Assembly: GCA_025529335.1 (NCBI GenBank)
Contig: JAMYHX010000264.1
Coordinates: 1 to 57,909 of the forward strand
Length of the DNA: 57,909 nucleotides
Reading direction: 5' to 3'
Source of the DNA: Rhizopus sp. PT2906
Taxonomy: Eukaryota > Mucoromycota > Mucoromycetes > Mucorales > Rhizopodaceae
The translations under genes were made by a program, and so were the position numbers. Below, piece by piece: positions 11,275 to 21,417 of this stretch. The notes below the pieces were generated by a model. The model was not told the DNA's origin and searched no databases. It saw only the letters and a program-made list of their open reading frames with translations. Within the stretch, counting starts at the first letter, position 1. Each line of letters begins with the position of its first letter.

Positions 11275-14092
11275 CTATGGCTGCCAAACGTGGACTATGC
11301 CATCTGCTCCAGCGACACCAGCAGCGATTGTCATACATGCTTCATTGACAAATAAGCTCGTTACACAGTTACTCGTTGAATATGATTTCACTAATTTGGT
11401 TTCTCCTTCAACATTCCAGACTTTGACAAGTTGGTCGCCTCCACCTGTAATAACTATACGACTATCTGCCATCCAATGCAATCCTCCAATTCCTATACTT
11501 GAATCAGGTGCAATCAATGTTTGATTCATCGTTGATTCTATAAAGTCATCAGCATTCTGTATTTAAGATCTCATTCGCTAACCTACGATCATGCAAGAGC
11601 TTATGTAAGAATCGCGTATGAAACCTCACGTCAAAGATGACGACCTCTCCTTTTTCTTTTTCTGCATTACCCGAGGCAACATACATTTCGCAGGGACTAA
11701 TAAGAGGGAAAAGTAAGCACACTTACAATGTTATATGCTTCATTTACCTAATCGAAACCACATTGACATCGTGATGTCCTGTATAGAATTTCTTTACAGG
11801 CTTGTCCAACCTCACGTCGTGTAAGTGTAGATGTTTATCTCCACTCAGGTTATCGTAACGGTTATAGTTGCCCGAAGCAATGAATCGTCCTACCAATCGG
11901 AGTAAATCCACACGTTTTCTTTTTATTTGTATTTTTTTTTTTTACCTGAAGATGATACGTTCATGGCAGCCACGCCTCCATTCATCGAGTCATAATGTCT
12001 TACAGGCTGACACGTCTCCGTATCAAATGTCTGAATCTATTTTACATGTTTTTATAGTTTGTTCTTTGCCTTTTTAGGTAACTTACATAGCCTGTGTGCT
12101 CTATTTCTCTATTGTAAATACCAAGAAAAAGAAGATTATGAGTCGCATGATGCCCAAATTCCAAGCATTCTACAGCAGGGTTTCGGTAAAACGGTGCATC
12201 AAGTTCACAGATAGAGCCTTGGCCCGTTTTACCAGATGACCCAATTCTCCAGATCGTAGCGGTGCCATCATTGGAACAAGAGGCTAGTATATTGCCTGCT
12301 GTCCAATAGTTAACTGCTAATTGATTCACTGGCTTACAATGGTATTCTTTTTTTTTTATCCAAATATTTCAGTAAGATAAACGGACAGACAAATGATTAA
12401 CTTACGCAGGGTAGACACAAGCCGACCGGAGCTCTGCTTCCATACTTTGGTTGTCCCATCATGAGACCCAGAAAAGAAGAGACATCCTTCGTTAGAGGCT
12501 TTCACATCAGCCACTGTTCTCCAAATGGCCTGTTGTTGCTGTGTTTGGCTGGTATCTATTGTTTGGTGGCCAAGAAGCGTATGGGTCGTCTTTGACAATG
12601 AATTCCACAACCTAAGATTGCCCGGCATATTATATTGTACATTTTCATCACAAAGCGATCCTACAGCTACACGAACACTTTACGCAAAACGATTAAAACA
12701 ACACATATTGATGATTGAGTATCGTTACCCAGCAAAATCATCCTTAAATACAGCTACAGAGATGGCATCTCCACTTCCTCCAGAAATGATGCTCTCTTTT
12801 GACATATCTTCCCAACACAATTGCTTTGCCACGTGTCTTACCAAATACCCTGATCTTTTTCGTTGTTGAATTAATGAATATCGACTCTTGTATGGCGATG
12901 GCCCTAATAGAGCACATCAGAATGAGACTTTTTTGCACAAGCTCAAGACTTACGTTTAAACTGCCTAATCATCACCGGCCTTGTGTAGACGAAAGGTATA
13001 TTGCTCGTATAATCGATCCAAAACCACTTACAATCCAGCCCAGTCCTTCCTGGCAGCATGCTTGACACAAACAGCCAAAAGTCAACCTGGCCTCTGGATC
13101 CACGTACCATACGTTTGTTTACATAATATTCCAACACCTCAATCTCTTTTTTCGAAAATGGTATATGCAACACGTCGCCTGGATCTAGTTGCGCCCAATC
13201 CTCCCAAGTTGAATTGAACCATACCTTGTTGGGGACATATAATTTTTGTATGTCGGCGTTGCTCCCTCGACAAGCCGCCTCATTGTTATGCGATTCCAGT
13301 GAACGCGTTGCACGACGCGATGCTGTGCGTGACACAGAGCTGGATTGACTTGGGAGAGTAAATGTTTCGGAAAGGGCAAATAGATACATGTCTAACATAT
13401 TAAGATACTCTTCTGTATCTAAATCGTCTGGTATAATATTTTGTTTGTCTGATGTAATTGATGGCTGAGATTGTACATTGATGCGCTATATAAATAACAA
13501 ACGTTAATTACACTGGCTTTTCTTTTCTTTTTCTTTTTCTAATCTTTACAATGGTATTTGTTGGTATATTTGAAACTACATTGGGTATGCTCGATGTATT
13601 ATATAAATCAGATGAAGATAATGGTGGCGTCAGTGGAGTGTCTAGTTGCATTGGAGCAACCAAATTATCAGTAGCCAGAGCACATTCGTCTAGCTTCATA
13701 GGTTTAATATACATGCTATCCTCCGTGTCCACAACATCTTCTTTAGTATTTACAGTATCTACTTCAGGTTCGTCGTCTAATGAAAAAGCTTTTGACATCT
13801 TATCCAGGGCTGCAAGAAATTCTTTTCTCTGCTGCTCAAACATTTCCTCAAAATTAATATTATCCAAGCTTTGTATTGTACCTTTTGACATGTGTTCTTC
13901 ATCGGAATCATCAACCATGATGTATTCTGTGTCATTTTGCTTAATGTCTGACTGTTCTTGTTGCTGTTCTTCCTGAGGCTGCTTTGAAAGGTTGTTGCCA
14001 TTGTCTTCTTCATCGCTGCTAATCACTATCAGATCTACAGATGGCTGTTTTTTTATATAGCTTATGAAACTATTTGTGCCGCCATCCTTCAT
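11275..14092 (-). CDS. SIM-motif + Myb/SANT-like + WD40-repeat protein, probable nuclear/chromatin factor
   Basis: Start chosen at ATG 14090-14092 (MKDGGTNSFISYIKKQ); the upstream open frame is T-rich leader. Residues about 15-30 read PSVDLIVISSDEEDNG, a textbook SUMO-interaction motif with an acidic flank, followed by a second candidate (EYIMVDDSDEE). Exon 1 ends in a basic patch (KIRKRKRKEKP), a likely nuclear signal. An intron near 13495 splices in phase to RINVQSQPSITSDKQN and then a Myb/SANT-like block (PFSKKEIEVLEYYVNKR, SSMLPGRTGLDCKWFW). The rest is a beta-propeller: GNLRLWN, FSGSHDGTTKVWK, ASCSNDGTATIWRI, a repeat near 11850 and a last repeat ending GIVHVWQP, TAG at 11275. Introns are short. 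I know no named protein with this order. It is convergent with the low-complexity gene (150 bp between stops). The role, SUMO-dependent recruitment of a DNA-binding propeller protein, is inference. Confidence 0.75.
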
Positions 14093-14377
14093 TCTTTTTC
14101 GTGTAATGTTAAAAGTTGTATAGAACAGAGCAAAAAGAAAAAAAAAAATCTTTTTGCTCACAAGAAGCTGGTAGACGGACTTTAAATTAGAAAACAAAAG
14201 AAAAAGATAAAGACAAAGAAACATTTGACGTATGCAAGGCATTTTTTTTTATAGAATGGAATAAGAATGTACATAAAGCATGGAATATAAAGTAAAGAGA
14301 ATAATATGCATTGATGTTAGATAAAGAGATAGAGAGAAGAAAAAAGAAGAGAATGTCATAAAGTGAATATATATAAA

Positions 14378-14400
14378 TGTGTGTGTGTGTGTGTGTGTGT
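14378..14400. repeat. (TG)n microsatellite
   Basis: About 23 nt of uninterrupted TG repeats in the interval 14093-14668, followed by further TG/TA-rich sequence up to about 14440. No gene is seen in the rest of that interval, which should contain the promoter of the SIM-SANT-WD40 gene and the 3' end of the zinc-knuckle gene. Confidence 0.9.
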
Positions 14401-14668
14401 ACGTGTACATGTGTATATAAAATATATGTGTGTGTGCGTAAGTGAAAAAAAAAAAGATTCGTTACAAATCAGATGGTGGGTGTTGTGTGAGAGTGTATCA
14501 TGCTGAGATTGTCTAGGTGATGTAAAAGAAAGGAGGGTTTCATAGGTAACCAGAGCTGAAGATGTACAGAATTTCTTTTTTGGTCCACCATGTAAGTATC
14601 ATTTGTATACAAATTATATAAACAGCAATAAGAAATGACGTCTTTTGTAGTTGTGTCGTTGTCGTCAT

Positions 14669-14818
14669 TTATGCATATAGCGGACAGTCTGAAGATACAT
14701 GCTTGGTTGACCCACAAAAATAACATATCTTTTCGCCCTTTGGTGAAGATGATACTTGATGGTTCTTACAATGATGTTTGTGCATTAAATTGTTGTTCTT
14801 CTTAATTGATTCAACCAT
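14669..14818 (-). CDS. tentative 49-aa CCHC zinc-knuckle micro-protein
   Basis: A 49-codon frame from ATG 14818 to TAA 14669-14671. Its C-terminal half reads KICYFCGSTKHVSSDCPLYA, an exact C-x2-C-x4-H-x4-C zinc knuckle with the aromatic after the first Cys, typical of single-stranded nucleic-acid-binding knuckles (CNBP, ZCCHC and retroelement Gag types). The N-terminal half is basic and His-rich (KKNNNLMHKHHCKNH). A TATA box (14921-14927) and a pyrimidine-rich leader precede it, as for other genes here, arguing for a stand-alone gene. Alternatives: the last exon of a decayed gene, or a leftover of a Gag-like element; no flanking pol-like sequence was seen. A possible donor (GTAAGA) inside the frame means a spliced form cannot be excluded. 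Confidence 0.45.
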   Translation of the reverse strand: MVESIKKNNNLMHKHHCKNHQVSSSPKGEKICYFCGSTKHVSSDCPLYA

Positions 14819-15206
14819 AGCTTAGTTGGCATAAATTATAGAATTTAAAAGAAAAAGAAAAGAAAAAAAAGAGAAACAATAGATAAATTATATAAAAAAA
14901 AGAAAAAATTTCAAGGCCCATTTTATAAGGAAACCCCCTCAAAAGATGTGTAACGGGCTTCAAGGACCTTTCATCCTGGGTTCGAGATCGACGCAAATGG
15001 TATATTGGGTTACACGTGGAACTTGTCAGAATAAATATCCTATATAATAATTATCCTATTTAATGAGGTTACACTCGGGGATTGGGTACAGGTAGATGAT
15101 CATAAAATGAGGACATACCCTTTTTCTCTCTCTCTCTTTTATTTAATGTTACTCTCTTGTTCATCTTCACCTATTCAACTAAGAAATATTGAAAAAAAAC
15201 ATATAA
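14819..15206. other. intergenic region between two tentative small genes
   Basis: Divergent promoter-like interval with a pyrimidine-rich stretch (CT repeat near 15125-15140) before the plus-strand small gene. A tRNA B-box-like GGTTCGAG near 14983 has no matching A-box or cloverleaf. Confidence 0.5.
14921..14927 (-). promoter_or_regulatory. TATA box of the zinc-knuckle micro-gene
   Basis: TATAAAA on the minus strand, about 100 nt upstream of ATG 14818 and followed by a T/C-rich leader. Assigned by position and sequence only. Confidence 0.35.
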
Positions 15207-15619
15207 ATGGAAAGAGTAGCCATTCGCTGCGTGTATTATGGATGGGTTGCTTAGTTTTAATCTTTTTATTGACTTTTTCTTGAGCTTAGCAACCAGATTC
15301 CAACGATAATGCAAAGGGTATCACGCCAAAAGAAACAGTAACAGCGTACAATAATTTGTTATCTACTCGGCGAATAGCGTTTCGAACAGTCCAAAGGAGA
15401 GATTATGACTACTACTTAAATAAAAAGACTGCTAAAGTCACTTTGACATCAAGAGAATCAATTACCGCAGCCTGTGAAGATGTGGGTTCTAAGCACCAAT
15501 GCTTCAGCCTCAATCATATTTCATGTTTATAATGTATAAATTCTATACTATGGTGTTGATACGTACAACTATAGGCACACAACGTCTTTTTAGACCCTCT
15601 GTTTGATATTTCCTGGTAA
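15207..15619 (+). CDS. tentative small gene, weak MZM1/LYRM7-like resemblance
   Basis: Three-exon model: 15207-15230 (MERVAIRC), 15290-15481 and 15575-15619, all joined in phase 0 and ending FLDPLFDISW, TAA. Exon 2 is open for 64 codons in a region where random frames close quickly, and carries TAYNNLLSTRRIAF, which resembles the (T/A)AYR-x-LLR-x-x-RIAF start of LYR-motif mitochondrial proteins of the MZM1/LYRM7 type (complex III assembly). A later helix-like ESITAACEDAHNVFL fits the same small-protein size. However, the LYR positions (Y-x-x-L-L-S) are not canonical and the first donor (GTGTAT) is weak, so it may be a diverged or decaying copy. If intron 2 is retained, translation stops 16 codons further on. 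Confidence 0.35.
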
Positions 15620-16303
15620 TTCAATTCACTGTTGTTGAAAGTCAAGAAACCCGAGTGCTTCCTTCATTGTAGCACAGATAATGGCAAACAATATCGCAAA
15701 TGTTCAGAAATTTTCTTTCTTTCTTCCGGCCGTGATATAGATACACAAGAAATAATGATGCCACGTGAATGACCCAAACCATTTATTTCAAGTAGTTATT
15801 AAGAGCCAAAGGTGTATATTTTCTTCTTTAGGTTATCCAGCTTATTTTTTATTTAATCAAAACAATAAGTAATTGGATATGAATGTTGAATCAAATGCTA
15901 CAGTAACGAAATGACACGGCATTTTACCTCTTATAGAGTATGCATGTAAGCAATTAAACATCAACCTTTATATCTCTTTATGGAAAGGCATTTGCACCTT
16001 ATTTTTACTAGAGTAAAATAGAGATATATTCTTTGTTATTATCTACATGATCTAATAAACTTTAAATATAACCGGTAAATTCATTTTCTCGACTTTTATA
16101 TTCTCAATTGACAATATTTCATTCTAACAATTACTGGCGCCATGTTTGGACCCTGTCATTGTGATCGTTTTGGTTAGATCAAACTTTCATCTGGTGCTCT
16201 GCTATTTATCGTTTAAAATGCCGCTACAACCTGTGTCCAGAAAAGACCGTCGGGTATTGAACACTGAAAATGAGACTAACTTTTTAGGTGCACTTTTGCG
16301 CCT

Positions 16304-16336
<33 letters not shown>

Positions 16337-18596
16337 CCACGCACACGACATACTGAACTTGGGACTTGTCGAGCCCGAGTTGATCGATAATATATAGAGA
16401 TGAGCCCTAATGAAAATAAAATTTCAAAAGGTAATTCATAATATATTTGATACTGCGATCAATATTTTCTGTTATTTCATTTAGTGCTAATTTTATAATG
16501 TATAATTTTAATTTGATAAATATATAAATTATAATATTCAGCGAGCAATAGTATGAGCAGTTAACTGGCCTATAGTCTCAATCATGCTGATATGAGATAG
16601 GTTAAGCGTTGAACATTGTCGTTCTTTAGTACAGATCATGAAAGAGAAATTGATTTTGCCAAGTGCCATAATACGCGTTTTCTTTTGATTCTTTGGAAAT
16701 TAAATTTTACTTTTTTTATTTTACTAGCTTTCTTAATAGATATGGCAGTGTGTTTTATAAGAATAGGCTTTAAAATAGTCGAGACGTGATGATGCCATGC
16801 TTCTGTCTTTTAATTGAAATTCACTGTGATACGTTTTGTCAATACGGAGGGTCTTTTTAAAAGCATTTATTAAACCATTTACAATTCAATAGCTCTTAAT
16901 AATAGTAGAAAAGCCAAAACTAATTCAAAATGTACTTAATCTGTAAGTTCAAAATATTCTTCCAAGGTTAAAAGACGGGTTAATGTATTAGGAAGCTTTT
17001 TTCCATGTAACATAGTGACATTTCATTTCTGTCTAGTAAGCGCTAGTGCGCGGTTCTAACATACTTTCTCTTATATACAACATGATTTATATAGAGTATG
17101 TCTGACTGTGTTGTGTCAACGTCCTTGTCCTATTTTGCTATTAGTTCGAAAATAATTTAGTATTATATTTTACGAGTTTTTTCTTGCCTATCATGTATAC
17201 TTGCCTGCTTTACATATTATCTTTAAAAATAATTGCAATTATAACTTACTCGAAATGCTGGGAAATGAATGGAAAGGACAAATGCAAATTTTTAGAAAGC
17301 TAATACATAAAGTAAGCATTTGACGCTTGTACATTATTAAATGCTTTATTTAAAATAAAAAGGAATAATGGAATGAAAAAAGGAGATGGTGATTATCAAA
17401 GCAAATGGAGAAAAACAAACGTATACTTTGATGTTATTTTTGTTTGCCTTCACAGGCAATCTAAGACTTGGTATGCTTTTTTTTTTTAATAAAATCCAAG
17501 ATTTCTATAATAACATTAATTGAAAAAAGTAATAAAAATATTAAATAAGCGTCTTTTTATGTTAGAAAAAGGCTCTTTTTGGTTAGAGCAAGACCGAAAT
17601 TCCTACTTTGACATCATTCAAACTAATATTTACCTTGTCTGTTTCACTTGTATCACTGTCATTGGTTTGTCTTTTTCAATCATCAAAGCCTCAACTTCAA
17701 TATGTTTTTATCCTTTATTTTTAAAAAGTTTAATATTCTGTTCTGATGAGATTTTTAGCTTTCAATGATTGCTTTTACTAAAAGAAGCATTCATATAGTC
17801 TACAAATAACAAATAAAAACCTCATAGATAACAATAGTTACAGTAAAGGCTGAATCAGGTGAAGGCAGACACTGCTGTAGAGTAGTTACCGTCTATTCAA
17901 AGACTGACAGTATCTTGACAAAACAAAATAGTTTATCCAAAAACTATAGTTAAACTTTGCATTCCATGTGCCTGCAATATTTTCCAAAATAGTGTCATAT
18001 GAAGCTTATTGATTTTCTATCTATTCATAATTTATGCACATTCAAATATTCGCCAGCGTTATTATTAAATGCCGAACCATGGGGTGAGTATTGTCACGCT
18101 TTTTTACTTAATAGTAATTATTTATGTCTTTCATATATTAAAGATATTTATTTGTCGTGTTATTAATCTTTTTACACGTGTAAATGCATAAATTAGCTTT
18201 TAACCATTTTTCGTCTTACTATCTGTCAGCACATTGCCTTCCGAGATCAACGTTGCATCCTTTACCAAATTTGGCTTGACAATAAAAAGTCAAACTTTTC
18301 TTTAAAAAACAATATCGACTCACGCATAATAGTAAAAAGGTGTTTTTATTATTATCCTTACAAGGTTATTAAATCAACCACTGTGGATTGTAAAAATTAA
18401 TAATACCTTCTGTATATGTAATTGGTCTATTTACATTGTCAAAAGAGCAACTCAAGTTAAAATTCGATAAATAACAAACTGTCACAAGCTGATTTAAATT
18501 TCATTGTTCCTTACTGTCTCCGTACCTTATTTCGGGCTTCGCGTACTATACATTGACTGTTTATTCTGTTTGTTTTACTCCAAAAACAATAACAAA
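15620..18596. other. 3-kb gene-free AT-rich region with 31-nt poly-T tract
   Basis: I see no supportable gene. It contains an uninterrupted 31-T run at 16306-16336, followed by a hairpin-like sequence (AACTTGGG..CCCGAGTT, about 16355-16381). Open frames near 16150 and 17520 have AT-rich, noise-like translations. The last 100 bp should include the ancestral promoter of the helicase pseudogene. Confidence 0.55.
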
Positions 18597-20318
18597 ATGT
18601 CAGAAGCACCTACTAATTACAATCGGGCATCTTCAAGAAGAAGATTTGGATGGAAGGTTAAATACGAACAACAAGGCTTTATACCTAGAGATGAAGCACT
18701 CGAAATAGAATTATTTGGTGTAGAAAACCATGTACATGCAGGCATCAACTTTGCCAAGTATGGCACAATTCCTATTCGAGTCATTGGTGAAAATCCACCA
18801 TCGAGCCTTGAAAATGTACGAAAGCGTTAGGTCCATAACTTATACTGATACCTTGATTTATAATTTGATGATGCCGACCTTCACCCTTGTATGAAAGAAA
18901 GTGTTCGTTTGGCAAGATATGCAGTTCCTACGCCTGTCCAAGTAAGAAAGCAAAGACAGTGACAGCATTAAAAAAGAGAGATGGCGCTAGTAAAAATGAT
19001 TTATCATAAAGAGACATAGCATATCCACTGTTACTGCTGGACGTGATCTTATGGCCTGTGAACAAACAGGTTCAGGAAAAACAGCTGCATTCTTGATACC
19101 AACCTGTTTTGCTCTTTTCTATCAAGCATAGAATTTGGTCACTCGCCCTAATCCCTCCAACAGCCACCGTTTCACTGCCCGACCCCCTGTCCTGATCATG
19201 GCTCCTACACGTGAACTTTGCTCACAAATTCTTGATGAAAGTCGACGATTCTGCTATCGTAGCATGCTCAGACCTTGGTAATATGAAATAACAACAATAA
19301 CACTATATTGATGGCGTAGAGTGGTTGTGTTTATGGTAGAGCTGGTGTTAAAGGACAATTGAATCATCTTATTCAAGGTTATGATGTCTTGGTTGCTACT
19401 CTAGCTCATTTACTGGACTTTGTCGACCAAGGTAAAATCGACTTATCCAATATCCGATATTTGGTCCTGGATGAAGCAGATCGCATGCTATATATGGGTT
19501 TCGAAAGGGACATGCGTACTATCATCGAACCTAAGGGTATGTGTATGCATAATCTTTTATTTTATTAAATGACTAAATATTATTGCTGTAGGGATGAACA
19601 GATAATGATGCACTTTACTGTACAGCGCAGCCTTTCCTAGAGCTATACAAATGCTTGCTAGAGACTTTTTAAAGCAAGACTATCTATTTTTAAAAGTTGG
19701 ACGTGCAGGTGGAACCACGACGGATATAACTCAAAAGGTAAAAAAAGAAGAAAAGCAGGCTAACAACAAAATTTATAAAGGTTCATTGGGTAGAAGAACC
19801 AGAAAAGCCAACAAAATTAAAGGAACTGCTCACTTCTATCCCCCTTGTCGCACACTTATCTTTGTAAAGACAAAGAGAAGGGCAGATACATAAATCATCT
19901 TCCTGGCATGGCTCTCCTTTTTTATATACTTATGTTGTTTTATAGCCCTGACCAGTATCTGTACCAGAATAAGTTCCCTTGTACTTCTATCCACGGTGAT
20001 AGAAATCAAAGTGTGCGTGAGGATGCCCTTTTGGCATTCAAAAGCGGGCACTGCCCCATCCTCATTGCCACCTCTGTTGCCTCTCGTGGCATTGACATTA
20101 AGAATGTTATGCACGTTGTTAATTACGATATGGCTCCCAGTATTGATGAGTATATTCATCATATTGGTCGTACTGCTCGTGTTGGCAACGCTGGTCTTGC
20201 GACCTCATTTTTTAATGGTGCGTGTACCGCGTTTTCCAAGGATTTAACCAAAATACTTGTCAAATGTGGCCAAGAATTGCCAAATTTCTTGCAGCCTTAT
20301 AGAACGAATGATGTGTAA
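18597..20318 (+). pseudogene. decayed Ded1/DDX3-type DEAD-box RNA helicase
   Basis: A nearly full-length relic of a translation-initiation RNA helicase. Recognisable blocks in order: ATG 18597 with INFAKYGTIPIRVIGENPP, FDDADLHP, the Q-motif region (YAVPTPVQ), motif I (TGSGKTAAF), Ia (PTRELCSQ), VLDEADRML, LARDFLKQDYLFLKVGR, CTSIHGDRNQ, TSVASRGIDIKNVMHVVNYD and IGRTARVGNAGLATSF. Breaks: an intron after 18814 whose acceptor AG now reads AA, so translation meets TAG at 18828; a nonsense TAG at 19129; motif Ib TPGR replaced by TLAH; the SAT motif region scrambled near 19600-19630; a one-base loss in a C run (19840-19844); a donor GT lost near 19888; and the HR of motif VI changed to HH. No single frame can make the protein. 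Introns at the expected sites indicate a genomic duplicate, not a retrocopy. An intact paralogue presumably exists elsewhere. Confidence 0.9.
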
Positions 20319-20353
20319 TTTGTCAATGATGATTAAAATAATGTTTATTTCTA

Positions 20354-21023
20354 TTATGAGTCATATGTAAATTTTCTAGAATCAAGCTGCAATGTAACAG
20401 GACCTAAAAGAAATGTAAATGCATTGCCATAATTCATTGCTGTCTTACCATCATTACTGATATCCACCGTCATCATCGCACCAAATTCACCATCTATACA
20501 AATGAATAAATATCAGTCATTTAAGGGGAGGGGGGAATATATAATCACCTTGAATCTTGGCTGGATCATAAGCCTTTCCTAATTTATCTAGAAATTGGCT
20601 ATACATCGCTTTGGCTTGCTCACTCTTCATTGCTCTATGAAAGTCGGGCTTATTTCCTTTGACAGTATTAGCTTGTAAAGTAAACTGGGAGACTATGTTC
20701 TCACTGATGTTAGTCTATAATCAACTCTTATTCACTATATATATTACCACACAATAACTCTAGCCCTGCGTCTTTGACACCTTTCTTCCACATGACACCA
20801 TTGTCATCAAACACTCTAATGTTTAGAATCTTATTGACCATGTAATCAATGTCCTTTTCTGTGTCGTCAGTAGCAATACCCAAAAGGACACATAAACCCT
20901 TTTGAATAGATCCAACGATTCTATTGTCCACTTTAAAAATAATAAGAACACAGGATGGAGATCTACTTTTTGTTATATACCTGTCACACTGGCCTTTGTC
21001 ACCCTTTGAATTACTGCTCTCAT
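20354..21023 (-). CDS. DTD1: D-aminoacyl-tRNA deacylase
   Basis: Cytosolic proofreading enzyme that hydrolyses D-aminoacyl-tRNA (and glycyl-tRNA-Ala) so D-amino acids are recycled. Start ATG 21021-21023 gives MRAVIQRVTKASVT, the conserved N-terminus; an intron with donor GTATAT follows. The next exon carries IVGSIQKGLCVLLGIATDD and NKILNIRVFDDNGVMWKK. Further exons give ENIVSQFTLQANTVKGNKPD (SQFTL catalytic-site motif), FHRAMKSEQAKAMYSQFLDK and the closing LGPVTLQL, matching the family's Gly-cisPro GPVT signature, then a short extra tail (DSRKFTYDS). About 170 residues, normal for the family. It is divergent from PEX5 with about 395 bp between the two starts. Confidence 0.9.
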
Positions 21024-21417
21024 CTAATAAATTAAGGAGGCGAAAAAAGAAAAAGGTACAGGGTCTATTTTTTTGTTTTTTTGTCCAATCATTTTGTACA
21101 TTTTAGGATGAAAGTCTACATAAGCAGTGTGATGAACACTTTAGGTCATTTCCAGCCTTTGTTCAATAGTATATCCCTATAAGATTATTATTCACCCTTT
21201 ATGGTCATATTGATTATATACAATAAAGCATAAGCGTACTCTTTATATACAAATATAGTTTGAAAAAGCTTTTGTAAGCTGTTTCCCCACACTTTCACAT
21301 GACTGTCAAATACCGGAGTTTGATCTTTTTCCCAATCCCTTAGTCATCTTTTTCCTATTTTGTCCAATTTCTATCTTTTCTCTTTCTTTTTCTTCCTTGT
21401 TGTATATAATTTAACTA

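Noticed and set aside
14100..14242. Upstream extension of the SIM-SANT-WD40 frame
   Set aside because: Encodes a Phe/Leu-rich run from T-rich leader DNA; ATG 14092 fits better.
14975..14995. tRNA B-box-like GGTTCGAG
   Set aside because: No A-box, acceptor stem or T-stem pairing nearby.
17520..17768. 82-codon open frame with a hydrophobic segment
   Set aside because: AT-driven codons, no recognisable domain, isolated in gene-free DNA.
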